Origin: Cyrtodaria siliqua | Lineage: Eukaryota > Mollusca > Bivalvia > Adapedonta > Hiatellidae | Length of the DNA stretch: 64,000 bases | Direction of reading: 5' to 3' | Assembly (NCBI GenBank): GCA_037043455.1 | Contig: JAWPHD010000242.1 | Span: 484,377-548,376, forward strand | In this document: in pieces, positions 1 through 12,943 of the stretch | How positions within the stretch are numbered: the stretch's first letter is position 1 | How the letters are laid out: each line of letters starts with the position of its first letter | Program-made: the position numbers and the translations under genes | Notes under the pieces: model-generated | Database searches by the model: none | Seen by the model: only the letters and a program-made list of their open reading frames with translations | What the model was told of the DNA's origin: nothing

Positions 1-386
1 TACTTACCATTTTATTTTGCTTAAACTCCTCATTATAACACTTTATAACATTCCTTGTTGGCCATATTCTGATAAAATCCTCTCAAATTAGAAGAAAACC
101 TTGACCCGAAGTGTCACTTTTCAAACAAAATGGCGTCTTCCTTTCCTGAGGTTCCGCATGGGGGTATTTTTCAAATATCGAATACGTTATAAATAGTTTA
201 CCGAAATACTGTTAGTTCGATTGTTTTAAATGGGTGATATGTTAAATAATATTGTTTAATAACTCACACACTGTTGGCCAGTTCAATCCCTAATTTCGAG
301 ATCATCAATTTACATGGTTCAGAATGTTCACACTGCATATTTCAGCCATTTGGGCTGATTAACGAACTTTCCGTTAGTGAGGTTGG
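1..386. other. Non-coding host DNA, nothing recognised
   Basis: AT-rich sequence without a convincing ORF, RNA gene or repeat boundary. Confidence 0.5.
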
Positions 387-521
387 TTCATTTTGTGCGC
401 CCATTTGGTGTCATCACAGATTTTCCTAATATTTTCAGAAAACGTAGTCGAGGTATCGGACTAGCTAATTCCAAAATATTAGGAAAATCTGTGATGACAC
501 CAAATGGGCGCACAAAATGAA
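387..521. repeat. Perfect 49-bp inverted repeat (hairpin)
   Basis: The arm at 387-435 starts ttcattttgtgcgcccattt and is the exact reverse complement of 473-521. The arms enclose a 37-base loop containing gtagtcgagg. No protein is encoded. The perfect arms imply a recent origin or ongoing gene conversion between arms. It is probably a fold-back (MITE-like) element; no target duplication could be assigned with confidence. Confidence 0.9.
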
Positions 522-876
522 CTTTTGACAATAAAATGGATTTAAAAAACGGCAAAATTTAATAACGAACGGCGTTCATCCCAATAATGACAAGTAAAGA
601 GTTTTGAGACATTTATTCAACAACTACATCAAAGAACATTATATAACACATGAACATGCACACTTTTGACGTTTTTAATACAGTCACTTTCGATCTATAG
701 TGTGTTTTATAAGGTCATACACATTTCAATTAAACAGCACGTGACCCAATAATGGGACTATTTTGCGTCAAACTACTGTGGTGAAATGAGTAGAACACTT
801 AGGTCTATGCACGTGTTTACGTTCCCGTGCGTCCTGACTGAACGTTGCTTATAAAAGAGTTCGAGTTTTACCTCTT
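522..876. other. Non-coding; possible promoter-like TATA at about 849-861
   Basis: The stretch contains gcttataaaagagt just upstream of the inverted repeat at 877. A TATA-like box followed by a leader ending in caacaacaATG at about 921 would fit a host promoter with a short first exon, but no downstream exon could be linked to it. Confidence 0.3.
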
Positions 877-1153
877 TACAAAATAGCAGTTTACGCCAAC
901 TTTTTAACAAACCAACAACAATGGTTTGTATATGGTGCATTATTTTTTATAAGCTGTCACAAATAATACGTTTATGACTCAGATCTGGGTGAATTTGTAA
1001 TAAAAAAAATAGTTTCAGTTAATAAACTTGCGTAGTGTTACAGGTTTAACTCAACCAATCAAAATCGTTCCAGGTTGTATGACACGTGTGTCATACAATA
1101 GAATATTAAATGGGTGTTCGACACTGCTAACAAGGGACGTTATGTGATAAAAA
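877..1153 (+). repeat. 277-bp inverted repeat, left copy (partner at 63725-64000)
   Basis: The segment begins tacaaaatagcagtttacgc and ends near cgttatgtgataaaaa. Its reverse complement, roughly 90% or more identical by eye, occupies the last 276 bases of the window. It contains a near palindrome, tgtatgacacgtgtgtcata. It may be a dispersed repeat present twice in opposite orientation, or an inverted duplication of a host promoter and first-intron region. The right copy reaches the window edge, so its outer limit is unknown. Confidence 0.9.
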
Positions 1154-2521
1154 GTATTATTCACTGGTATCACAGACTACATCAAAGTGTAAGTATATGA
1201 AACTGGAAGGATCCTCTAAAAATATTGTGGATTAAGTTATTATTTTGGTATTGCCTTTTTACATGCCATTTCAATGGGATTACACTTAATGGTACATAAT
1301 CCTTAAACATCTTCTGGTTTTGATTCTTTCATGTTTTACGTTATTTGACGTCAAATATGTGACGGTCGATTATTTTATGACAGAGGCAGACCACCCATTT
1401 TTTCCTGTGTAGAAGCAGTACCTTTCCTGCCGCCAATACCCGGGAGTCAGATCCGCAGTGGTGAGGCAATAAAGTTTTAGATGAGTCTACTTTTTCCCCC
1501 AGTTTTTGATATATATACATACTTATCCGTATGTGGTTTAAAGTTCCTTGCGTATGACGAAAAAATCAGCCATGTCACGAGGGTGTCTTCATGAAGCATT
1601 GGGATCAAAGTTCAATTTGTTATTAATGGAACAACATGCCTCCACATATGACCAATGGCCAGGTACCAATGACCACCTGGTCATACACATGTGACCACCT
1701 GGTCATATTATGCGGACACCAGGCCAACCAGTTGCATAACTATATGCTGAATGTTTAGAAAGGCAGCTACAGTTCCAATTTAATAAAGTTGTGTGACCTG
1801 GCTGCGTATTTAACCAGAGCTGACTTTTGGTAGATGTTCTAATTATGGTCACTCTACTTACTTGGGGACAACACATTTAATGGGTATACGATTGATTCCG
1901 GTTAGGTATTAGGATCCAGCCTAGTGTACAGTTGTTTAATAATGACATCTGCTTACATGCATGTATTAAGCTGGAATTAATAAGATAGTAACACAATTGT
2001 TTAGATAATACAATGTATTTTATTATATTTTATAACGGACGGGTATTACAAGAACTTTCTGCCTTACAACATAACCAATAATACATTGATATGCATATTT
2101 CTCAATAGATAAAATATAATCACTGCATACCAATACTCTGCATTAGAAAATACTTTAATATCACAGGCGGAATTCTGCTGCTGTGGCATTATACATACTT
2201 CGAATGTCTTAATGAAAATCAAAAGTCGTTCGGAATAGCAGGCTGATACACCCATTGAAGTATATTTAGGAAGTACCATGAAATTGGTTAAGCATCTTGA
2301 ATAGTGGAAACTTAAAAGGTTTTAAAATCAGACAAAACAACATGGAACCTATTAACCCAAATCCTTTGATAATGTACATGTGAAGTTAGTTTAAATTTTA
2401 CTTATTTATTTTACATGTGAAGTTGATATGGGTACAAGTCACGAGTTATAGAGCAGAAAAGGTCATGTCTACAAACGGGGGCTCGATGGCCCAGTCGACA
2501 GCATGTTTGGTCCTGAATCGG
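1154..2521. other. Non-coding host DNA
   Basis: No credible gene is present. Around 1636-1720 a short direct repeat of 'gaccacctggtcata' occurs twice. The remainder is unremarkable AT-rich sequence. Confidence 0.5.
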
Positions 2522-4955
2522 GCGTCATACAAGATACCAATACCTAACGAGATCCGTTAACATCGGTCCGATCATATCCCGATTGAAAGTATGGTGGCCC
2601 ATCAAAGACATCATATCATGCTATGTATAACTGGCTGATAAGTATATTTGGGGTATGTGGGATGGGTATTTCTACCAAACCTGCGGGGAACCCACTATAC
2701 TAGCGTCATACAGCATACCAATACCTAACGGGAGCCGTTAAAATCGGTCCGATCATATCCCGATTGAAAGTATGGCGGCCCATCAAAGTCATGATATAAC
2801 GCTATGTATAACTGGCTGATAAGCCTATTTGGGGTATGTGGGATGGGTATTTCTAACAAACCTGCGGGGAACCCACTATACTAGCGTCATAGAGACTACC
2901 AATATTTAATGAAATCCGTTGAAATCAGTCCGATCATATCCCGATTGAAAGTATGGTGGCCCATCGAAGTTATCATATAACGATATGTATAACTGGATGA
3001 TAAAATTAGTTGGGGTATGTCTAACATATCTGCGGGGTACCCACTATTCTAGCTTCATACAGACCACTAATACGTAATGAAATCCGTTGAAATTGGTCCG
3101 ATCATATCCCGATTGAAAGTATGGTGGCCCATCGAAGTCATCATATAACGCTTTGCATAACTGGCTGATAAACCTATTTGGGGTATGTGCGATGGGTATT
3201 TCTAACAAACCTTCGGGGTACCCACTAAACTAGCGTCATACAGACTACCAATACTTAACGAAATTCGTTGAAATCGGTCCGATCATATAACGATTGAAAG
3301 TATGGTGGCCCAGCGAAATCGTCATATAATGCTATGTATAACTGGCTGATTACCCTGATTGGGTATGTGGGAGGGGTATTTCTAACAAACCTGCGGGGTA
3401 CACGCTATACTAGCGTCATACAAGATATACCAATACGAGATCTGTTAAAATCGGTCCGATCATATCCCGATTGAAAGTATGGTGGCCCATCAAAGACATC
3501 ATATCATGCTAAATATAACTGGTTGTTTACCCTATATGGGGTTTGTAGGAGGGTTTTGTCTAACAAACCTGTGAGGTACACACTATACTAGCGTCAAACA
3601 GGATACCAATACTTTACGAGATCCGTTAAAATCAGTCCGATCATATCCCGATTGAAAGTATGGTGGCCCAGAAAATTTATCATATAATGCTAAAATATAA
3701 CTGGCTGATAAGCCTATTTGGGGTATGTTGGAGGGGTATTTCTATCAAACCTGCGGGGTGCACATTATAATAGTGTCATACAAGATACCAATTACTAACG
3801 AGATCCGTTAAAATCGGTCCGATCATATCCCGATTGAAAGTATGGTGGTCAAGAAAATTTATCATATAATGCTAAGTATAACTGGCTGATAAGCCTATTT
3901 GGGGTATGTTGGAGGGGTATTTTTAACAAACCTGTGGGGTACACACTATACTAGCGTCATACAAGATACCAATACCTAACGAGATCCGTTAAAATCTGTC
4001 CGATCATATCCCGACTGAAAGTATGCTGGCCCATCAAAGACATCACATCATGCCAAATAAAATTGACTGATAAGCCTATTTGGGTTACGTGAGGGGTATT
4101 TGTAACACATATGTGAGTTACACAATATACTAGTGTCATACAGAATACCAATACCTAACGAGATCCGTTAAAATCGGTCCGATCATATCCCGATTGAAAG
4201 TATGGTGGCCCAGCAAAATCATCATATCATGCTAAGTATAACTGGCTGATAAGCCTATTTGGGATATGTGGTAGGGGTATTTCTAACCAACCTGCGGGGA
4301 ACACACTATACTAGCGTCATACAGCATACCAATACCTAACAAGAGCCGTTAAAATCGGTCCGATCATATCCCGATTGAAAGTATGGTGGCCCCGAAAATT
4401 TATAATATAAAAAGTATAACTGGCTGATAAACCTTTTTGGGATATGTGGGAGGGGTATTTGTAACAAACCTGCGGGGTACACACTATACTAGTGTCATAC
4501 AGAATACAAATATCTAACGAGATCCGTTAAAATCGGTCCGATCATATCCCGATTGAAAGTATGGTGGCCCATCAAAGACATCATATAATTCTAAATATAA
4601 CTGGCTGATTACCCTGATTGGGGTATGTGGGAGTGATATTTTTAACAAACCTGCGATGTACACACTATACAAGCTTCATACAGGATACCAATACCTAACG
4701 AGATCCGTTAAAATCGGTCCGATCATATCCCGATTGAATGTATGGTGGCCCATCAAAGACATCATATCTGGCTAAATATAACTGACTGATTACCCTATTT
4801 GGGGTATGAATAAGGGGTATTTCGAACAAACCTGCGGGGTACACACTATACTAGCGTCATACAGGATACCAATACCATAAGAGACCCGCTGAAGTCTGTA
4901 CGATCATCTCCCGATTGAAAGTATGGTTGCCCATCAAAGACATCATATCATGCTC
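2522..4955. repeat. Satellite: ~180-bp tandem repeat, about 13 units
   Basis: The core 'tcccgattgaaagtatggtg' recurs every 172-183 bases from about 2577 to 4922. Each unit also carries 'taactggctgataa', 'ggggtatgtggga' and 'actatactagcgtcatac'. Units differ by scattered substitutions and small indels, as expected of an old chromosomal satellite. There is no ORF of meaning. Spacing and divergence rule out a CRISPR array. Confidence 0.95.
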
Positions 4956-4959
4956 TGCA

Positions 4960-5790
4960 CAACCTCGTATTGCCCTTTATCATTGCGTGAAGTTTCTTTG
5001 AAATCCCATTAGTAGTTTTCGAGTCATACTCCAAACTAGAATTATAAGTATATAATTATGAAGGGAATAACTGTAATTTTAACGAATATAGAGTTTGGGT
5101 CTTCCTCTCATTGCCCTCCATTAGTGTATGAAGTTTCGTTGCAGTCCTATTAGGAGGTTTTGAGTTATGCTCCTGACAAGAAATATAAGTATAAAAATTC
5201 CAAGGGTAATAACTCTAATTTAATTGAAGACAGAGTTAATGTTCCTGCACTCAGTACTTCATCTCATTACCCTCTATCATTAATGTGAAGTTTCACTGCA
5301 GTACTGCAAGTAGTTTTGAAGTTATTTTTCGGAAATAATTCTATGCATAAAATTACAAAAGGCAATAACACTTATTTGAATTTAGACAGAAGTTCTTGCA
5401 CTCTGCGCTTCTTCTTACTGCCCTCTATCATCGTGTTGAGCTTCAGTGCAGTCCCATAACTAGTTATGAAGTTATACTCTGGACAAGAATTATAAGAATA
5501 AATTACAAAGGGCAATAACTCTAATTTGACTGAAGACAGAGGTTCTTGCACGCTGCTAAAAGAACAAAGGGCAATAACTATAGTTTCAATGAAGACAGAG
5601 TTACGCCAGAACAGAAGCCCTGCGCTTCGTCTCATTGCTCTCTATCAGTTTGTGAAGTTTCAATGCAGTCCCAAAATTAACTTCGAAGTTATGCTCCGGA
5701 AAAAAAGTGTGACGGACAGACGGACAGACAGACGGATAGTCGTACGGACTGACCGAAATTTTTCGTGGGATAAAAAGGGGCATACCTTAT
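4960..5790. repeat. Decayed ~150-bp tandem repeat ending in a gacggacagacgg tract
   Basis: Four to five diverged units share 'tgaagtttc.ttgcagtcc', 'gttatgctccgga' and 'gggcaataactctaattt'. The array ends in a gacggacagacgga run at about 5711-5745. This is the general layout of a widespread class of molluscan degenerate repeats. ORFs crossing it are chance. Confidence 0.75.
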
Positions 5791-6334
5791 AACCTTATAG
5801 TGAATATCGTAGTTGTGCTAATACAAAGGGTACGACACATCCAGGGTACGAAACGTTCAAGGTACGTAACGTCCTGTACCCTTTTAAACGTATGCGTATG
5901 TACATACATATATACAATATACAGACGTACGTACGAACGTACATGTGTGCTTGCAGGGTCACACTATATATACCCTCATAATATATACCAATCGCTAACG
6001 TAGTTTCGCTAATATTATGTTTAGTGAATATCACATCATATACTAAAAGTGCGGCGGCTTCTTTGCGGGATAAACATCCGGCGGCCAACTTCAGCTTAAT
6101 CATCTCTCTTTGAACATGTCAATCAAAATGGCCGCACGCATCAGCAACAAAAAAAAATAAACAGGCTATGACGTCACGCCCTTCCAGTAATACATTACTT
6201 TCATGAAACACCTCCCGATTTTTCGCGTTTTCCCTAGTGAGGTCTAAATAACCATTACGCTCATTGTAACAAACTCATTCACTGATTAAAAACTTTATTG
6301 GAATTTTATTAGAACAAAACATTGATTCCAAAGC
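5791..6334. other. Non-coding host DNA
   Basis: The stretch holds a short tract of gtacgtac-type dinucleotide and tetranucleotide repeats at about 5886-5945. No gene or element boundary is seen. Confidence 0.5.
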
Positions 6335-6617
6335 GAATACATTGATTGAATTGATTGAATTGGATTTTATAGTCGCACCAACAGCTAAGGTCATATGGCG
6401 ACTTTCCAGCTGCCATTGGTGGAGGAAGACCCCAAGTGCCCCTCCGGGCAATTTTCTTGCACGGGCGGGCACCTGGGTAGAACCACCGACGTTCCGCAAG
6501 CCAGCTGGATAGCTTCCTCACATAAAGATTCCTAGGCCCCTGAGGGATCGAACCTACAGCGGTGAGGGGCAAGTGATTTCAAGTCAGAGACGTTAACCAC
6601 TCGTCCCTGGACGCCCC
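6335..6617 (-). repeat. tRNA-derived SINE, minus strand
   Basis: On the minus strand the sequence begins ggggcgtccagggacgagtg, has an A-box-like gagtggttaacg and a perfect B box ggttcgatccc, then a ~200-bp non-tRNA body ending in attgattgaattgattgaat repeats. A-box to B-box spacing is that of a tRNA with a long variable arm (Leu/Ser type). The body and the decayed head argue against a functional tRNA gene. Confidence 0.8.
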
Positions 6618-6699
6618 CCAAAGCGTATACAGAAAGTGGAATTCACAAATGACCATACACCGGGAGTACAGCAAATTTACGCTTCACTGGTCACTATAC

Positions 6700-7164
6700 G
6701 TCTCACTAGTGAATTAATCAACACTATATAATATATGTAGAAACGGTCACTTGTGGACCACTGCAAACATACTATACAATGTCCATTGGTCTTTAAATCT
6801 CCCCTCAATCTGCAAACTTCCTCTGAAGCTCAGAATATCCACAAAAAATCAAAAGTTGACCAGATTTTTTTTTTTTAAATTCCAGTCTCTTTCAGCACCC
6901 CTCAAAACTAGCTCCATTTCACTGATAATTCAACTGTATTCCTACCCATTTTCAAATTATCATATCTTCCTCGAAAATCACCCAGTGGCATCCAAACTTG
7001 GCAGAAGTCATGAACATGTTCCAATATTGTCACCTGAAGGCAGAAATAAGAGAATGATTGCACATTTCCAAGTTGAGAGCAAACCGATTAACACAGCCCT
7101 AGTTTTTTACGGTGTAGTAATCTTCCTACCGTCATGGTCAAGGGAGGTAATTCTGTAGTGAGAC
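6700..7164. repeat. Repeat A, left copy (465 bp, ends gtctcacta/tagtgagac)
   Basis: The unit starts gtctcactag and ends ctgtagtgagac, so its ends are 9-bp inverted repeats. A second copy lies at 12497-12943 in the same orientation. Together they bracket two tandem copies of unit B. The copies differ by small indels around the poly-T tract near 6866. It is most likely a MITE-like or terminal-repeat unit; no protein is convincingly encoded. Confidence 0.85.
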
Positions 7165-8047
7165 CTTTAACTGAATTATTTTTTTGACATAAGTCTCAAA
7201 ACTTTAACAAACAAAGTAACAATATTGACGAGCATAAAATGACTTTACTTGGTGTTATCCGCGGACTATTTTTAACAAAATGGCACAAAACATGAAGCCG
7301 GTCACATTTGCTTCAAGTCAGTTTCGGACGACTTGAAAATGCACAGAAGTGCCACGACATATCAACCGCTAAACTTGAATATCTTCTATACTTGTTAAAG
7401 AAAATGTTTGAAACTTTTAAGTTTTAGTATTCTATGATTGCTTTATCTTATCATTGTATAAAATTTACTGTTTGTGTAATATTACCTAATTCAAGTGTCA
7501 AAATGCATGCCCTTATATGGCAATTTATTGGTTTCTTGAATAAATGCTTTATTATTCGAACAGTACATCATCTTTGACTTATCATTTCTGCTTCCAAAGA
7601 AACTTCATTGTTGGTAGATAAACTTACTTGTAATTGAAGTGCATGGCTAAGCTGGATTGATGAAATCCTAAACCTTCCTAATCTAATATGGTTAGATTTT
7701 TACGCCAAAACGTAACGTCATATTCATGACGATACGTCATATTCATGACGTCATCTTCATGATGTCATCACATTAATTAAACATTATTTAATATCTATTT
7801 ACTTCACATCTCACATCACATCACAAGAAAGATAAGATAAGATAAGATAAGATAAGATAAGATAAGATAAAAAATAAGATAAGATATGATAAGATAAGAT
7901 AAGATAGATAGATATATAGAGTAAGTAAGTAAGTAAATATATCAATAAATAAATAAGTAATGAAAAAAAGAAAGAAATAATAAAAAAGTTATTGACTAAT
8001 GCAACAATAACCGTCAAGTCGATACAAATGTCATACTTCTTTTACAA

Positions 8048-8985
8048 GTGACGAACATAGAGGCCAGATTAGCGATGGAATCGATATTGAAGAGTGACAC
8101 GCCGATCACTACTGACAACATGACAACATACGGGGACAGCAAAGCATTCAAGGGCGCTCGTGCTGCTCAACTTGCTATCACGGGCAAACCCATGTCAAGA
8201 ATGGCAGATGTTGTACATCTTACTAAAACAATGAGAAATAAAATTAAGAGGACTGAGTTTTCGCAAAAGATGTTTCCTGGACATACCAAACGGGACCGAG
8301 CATACATTCAGAAATGCTTTGCAAAGGACGTATCTCACCGTGTACTGACTTGAGTTTCAAAATGTACAGCAGACTATAGGCGACACAAATATTCCCTTTT
8401 TACAACAAAAATGGTGAAGATTGCTATAATAGACTGCTACCAGGATAAATGTGGGAAAACTTGTAGTAAATATTCCATGTCGTGTGGGGGTAATCCACCA
8501 ATCTCAACGTGGAGAAAACATTTTATGCCAACATCTTGTAAACCTCTAAAGATTCAGAGAGACGACAAAAATAAACTAAACTAATCGACAGTTTAAATGT
8601 TCGACTGGAAAAAGACGCTGCGACCAAGACATGTAAAGGTGCCGACACAAATCACGGTATCAATGCCTCAAACCCGAAAGACGTAACCTTTCGACGTAAC
8701 GCTAAAGGCAGAAAATTAAGTGCCGCAGCACGGTTTAATGACGGACGGGCAAATTCAGCAATAGAACAAGTTAATGCTGTTAGAAGGTCATTTCCCCAAA
8801 ACAGAAACGTGTTACGGTCACTTAAGAAAATTCAGGACAAAAATACGTACGACAAACAGTGAGCGACAAATGTTACAAACTTATAAAACAGCCAGATTTA
8901 TCAACAAAGTGAATAAATTTAAAGTATACGATGACCAACGACAACATAAAACATACTCAACTGACCTTCTCGACAAGTAAACAAT
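8048..8985 (+). pseudogene. Mutator-like transposase fragment (broken), copy 1
   Basis: The first open stretch (8048-8353) reads through TTDGDS-like and KMFPGHTKRDRAYIQ-like motifs. Similarity continues through frame changes: a C-x-D-x-C-G-K-T-C cysteine segment near 8430-8475, then a basic tail to about 8985. I associate the order (acidic 'DGDS' box, 'HLTKT.RNKI' segment, 'MFPG..', cysteine cluster) with the C-terminal half of Mutator-like transposases of invertebrates; this rests on memory of the family and is moderate evidence. The N-terminal catalytic half is absent, and a microsatellite lies immediately upstream. A possible splice acceptor (ttttacaag) precedes the open stretch. At least two frameshifts make it non-functional as a single chain. 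Confidence 0.5.
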
Positions 8986-9315
8986 GATCACACATTTTGC
9001 TATATGAAAAGTGGGTGGGGTAACAATTTGACATGAAACACTACAATAGGATAATATAAACAATCTACTCACATGAAGCATGCAATCAGGATACTCTTTA
9101 TGTCCTAAACACAGTATTGCTATCAAGTGCAGGCATCTTTGTCTTTCCATGTTGACGCTATAAGGCTCCAAGCTGAGATGGTCAAATCGCAAACATAAAC
9201 TGTTGTGGCAGAGATGAGACACGTCCATCCCCCTAGGAATACCAGGAACACACATCACACACATATACATCACTCTATGAGCTAACATGTTCATCTGAGT
9301 ATGTCTCCCAGTCAA
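8881..9315 (-). CDS. His-Cys box (I-PpoI-like) endonuclease ORF, copy 1
   Basis: This is a 144-codon ORF counted from a TTG; no ATG lies in the upstream open stretch, which ends at a TGA about 57 bases further upstream, so the 5' end is probably lost or in another exon. Residues 31-38 read DVSHLCHN. H34 and N55 are 21 apart, as are the catalytic His98 and Asn119 that I recall for I-PpoI. C36, C41 and H46 match its first zinc site, and C61, C69, H72 and C78 resemble its second. The region after about residue 85 looks like read-through. The ORF converges on the plus-strand transposase fragment in the same mobile unit. The role is inferred: DNA cleavage associated with the element. Activity is doubtful because the N-terminal DNA-binding part is missing. 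Confidence 0.6.
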   Translation of the reverse strand: MTGRHTQMNMLAHRVMYMCVMCVPGIPRGMDVSHLCHNSLCLRFDHLSLEPYSVNMERQRCLHLIAILCLGHKEYPDCMLHVSRLFILSYCSVSCQIVTPPTFHIAKCVIIVYLSRRSVEYVLCCRWSSYTLNLFTLLINLAVL

Positions 9316-10251
9316 AACAATCGACTGTCTCCCATATTCTGAAACTTTCTGACCACAGATTCATCTATTAAGTCCCAAATGACGGTTATAACGCATGCAC
9401 GGAGTCCGACTAGAAGCAAAGTAGTCTATTTTACATTGCAAAAGCATCAAAAACTTATCAAAATCCATATTATACCTTAGAAATGCACTGTTTCACTCTA
9501 AAATCAAGATTTCACTATAAAAAATCCACTCTGGCAACAAAAAACGCTGTCTATCAAGCCGTTCACTGATCCAGATGAGGGTTGTTTAACTGAATTATTT
9601 TTTTGACATAAGTCTCAAAACTTTATCAAACAAAGTAACAATATTGACGAGCATAAAATGCCTTTACTTGGTGTTATCCGCGGACTATTTTTAACAAAAT
9701 GACACAAAACATGAAGTCGGTCACATTTGCTTCAAGTCAGTTTTGGACGACTTGAAAATGCACAGTACTGCCACGACATATCAACCGCTAAACTTGAATA
9801 TCTTCTATACTTGTTAAAGAAAATGTTTGAAACTTTTAAGTTTTAGTATTCTGTGATTGCTTTATCTTATCATTGTATAAAAGTTACTGTTTGTGTAATA
9901 TTACCAAATTCAAGTGTCAAAATGCATGCCCTTATATGGCAATTTATTGGTTTTTTGAATAAATGCTTTATTATTCGAACAGTACATCATCTTTGACTTA
10001 TCATTTCTGCTTCCAAAGAAACTTCATTGTTGGTAGATAAGCTTACTTGTAATTGTAGTGGATGGCTAAGCTGGATTGATGAAATCCTAAACCTTCCTAA
10101 TCTAATATGGTTAGATTTTTACGCCAAAACGTAACGTCATATTGATGACGATACGTCATATTCATGACGTCATCTTCATGATGTCATCACATTAATTAAA
10201 CATTATTTAATATCTATTTACTTCACATCTCACATCACATCACAAGAAAGA

Positions 10252-10850
<599 letters not shown>

Positions 10851-10953
10851 ATAAATAAATAAGTAATGAAAAAAAGAAAGAAATAATAAAAAAGTTATTG
10901 ACTAATGCAACAATAACCGTCAAGTCGATACAAATGTCATACTTATTTTACAA

Positions 10954-11886
10954 GTGACGAACATAGAGGCCAGATTAGCGATGGAATCGATATTGAAGAG
11001 TGACACGCCGATCACTACTGACAACATGACAACAGACGGGGACAGCAAAGCATTCAAGGGAGCTCGTGCTGCTCAACTTGCTATCACGGGCAAACCCATG
11101 TCAAGAATGGCAGATGTTGTACATCTTACTAAAACAATGAAAAATAAAATTAAGAGGACTGAGTTTTCACAAAAGATGTTTCCTGGACATACCAAACGGG
11201 ACCGAGCATACATTCAGAAATGCTTTGCAAAGGACGTATCTCACCGTGTACTGACTTGAGTTTCAAAATGTACAGCAGACTATAGGCGACACAAATATTC
11301 CCTTTTTACAACAAAAATGGTGAAGATGGCTATAATAGACTGCTACCAGGATAAATGTTGGAAAACTTGTAGTAAATATTCCATGTCGTGTGGGGGTAAT
11401 CCACCAATCTCAACGTGGAGAAAACATGTTATGCCAACATCATGTAAACCTCTAAAGATTCAGGGAGACGACAAAAATAAACTAAACTAATCGACTGTTT
11501 AAATGTTCGACTGGGAAAAGACGCTGCGACCAAGACATGTAAAGGTGCCGACACAAATCACGGTATCAATGCCTCAAACCCGAAAGACGTAACCTTTCGA
11601 CGTAACGCTGAAGGCAGAAAATTAAGTGCCGCAGCACGGTTTAATGACGGACGGGCAAATTCAGCAATAGAACAAGTTAATGATGTTAGAAGGTCATTTC
11701 CCCAAAACAGAAACGTGTTACGGTCACTTAAGAAAATTCAGGACAAAAATACGTACGACAAACAGCGAGCGACAAATGTTACAAACTTACAAAACAGCCA
11801 GATTTATCAACAAAGTGAATAAATTTAAAGTATACGATGCCCAACGACAACATAAAACATACTCAACTGACCTTCTCGACAAGTAA
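10954..11886 (+). pseudogene. Mutator-like transposase fragment (broken), copy 2
   Basis: Near-identical copy of the fragment in B1. The first open stretch is 10954-11259 and shows the same frame changes downstream, including a segment around 11680-11886 in another frame. Shared frameshifts mean the gene was already broken before the tandem duplication. Differences between copies are a few substitutions, for example the Asp at codon 28 here, which is Tyr in copy 1. Confidence 0.5.
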
Positions 11887-12221
11887 ACAATGATCACACA
11901 TTTTGCTATATGAAAAGTGGGTGGGGTAACAATTTGACATGAAACACTACAATAGGATAATATAAACAATCTACTCACATGAAGCATGCAATCAGGATAC
12001 TCTTTATGTCCTAAACACAGTATTGGTATCAAGTGCAGGCATCTTTGTCTTTCCATGTTGACGCTATAAGGCTCCAAGCTGAGATGGTCAAATCGCAAAC
12101 ATAAACTGTTGTGGCAGAGATGAGACACGTCCATCCCCCTAGGAATACCAGGAACACACATCACACACATATACATCACTCTATGAGCTAACATGTTCAT
12201 CTGAGTATGTCTCCCAGTCAA
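11787..12221 (-). CDS. His-Cys box (I-PpoI-like) endonuclease ORF, copy 2
   Basis: Second copy of the 144-codon ORF, differing from copy 1 at two residues. All proposed catalytic and zinc residues are retained (H34, N55; C36, C41, H46; C61, C69, H72, C78). It lacks an ATG upstream, as copy 1 does. Retention of every key residue in both copies fits recent duplication more than selection, since too few changes exist to judge. Confidence 0.6.
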   Translation of the reverse strand: MTGRHTQMNMLAHRVMYMCVMCVPGIPRGMDVSHLCHNSLCLRFDHLSLEPYSVNMERQRCLHLIPILCLGHKEYPDCMLHVSRLFILSYCSVSCQIVTPPTFHIAKCVIIVYLSRRSVEYVLCCRWASYTLNLFTLLINLAVL

Positions 12222-12496
12222 AACAATCGACTGTCTCCCATATTCTGAAACTTTCTGACAACAGATTCATCTATTAAGTCCCAAATGACGGTTATAACGC
12301 ATGCACGGAGTCCGACTAGAAGCAAAGTAGTCTATTTTACATTGCAAAAGCATCAAATACTTATCAAAATCCATATTATACCTTAGAAATGCACTGTTTC
12401 ACTCTAAAATCAAGATTTCACTATAAAAAATCCACTCTGGCAACAAGAAACCCTGTCTATCAAGCCGTTCACTGATCCAGATGAGGGTTGTTTAAC

Positions 12497-12943
12497 GTCT
12501 CACTAGTGAATTAATCAACACTATATAATATATGTAGAAACGGTCACTTGTGGACCACTGCAAACATACTATACAATGTCCATTGGTCTTTAAATCTCCC
12601 CTCAATCTGCAAACCTTCCTCTGAAGCTCAGAATATCCACAAAAAATCAAAAGTTGACCAGATTCAATTTTTTTTAATTCCAGTATTTTTCAGCACCCCT
12701 CAAAACTATTCAACTGTATTCCTACCCATTTTCAAATTATCATATCTTCCTCGAAAATCACCCAGTGGCATCCAAACTTGGCAGAAGTCATGAACATGTT
12801 CCAATATTGTCACCTGAAGGCAGAAATAAGAGAATGATTGCACATTTCCAAGTTGAGAGCAAACCGATTAACACAGCCCTAGTTTTTTACGGTGTAGGAA
12901 TCTTCCACCGTCATGGTCAAGGGAGGTAATTCTGTAGTGAGAC
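12497..12943. repeat. Repeat A', right copy (447 bp)
   Basis: Direct copy of 6700-7164 with the same gtctcacta and tagtgagac ends. It carries an internal deletion of about 20 bases near 12709. With the left copy it brackets the B tandem like a pair of long direct terminal repeats. Confidence 0.85.

Larger units (their letters stand above)
7165..9584. mobile_element. Unit B1 of the A-B-B-A composite element (2.4 kb)
   Basis: B1 and B2 (9585-12490) are very similar across their lengths and are joined directly. The hexamer tttaac stands at 7166, 9585 and 12491, that is at every B boundary. The unit contains a gataa/gata microsatellite (7826-7990), a degraded plus-strand transposase-like gene and a minus-strand His-Cys box endonuclease ORF. 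The near identity of two adjacent copies implies recent tandem duplication. Confidence 0.85.

Noticed and set aside
2522..4955. CRISPR array
   Set aside because: Whole ~180-bp units repeat in tandem with gradual divergence; there are no short repeats with unique spacers and no cas genes, and the DNA is eukaryotic.
6751..7158. 135-codon ORF in repeat A
   Set aside because: The second copy of repeat A breaks the frame and the protein has no motif.
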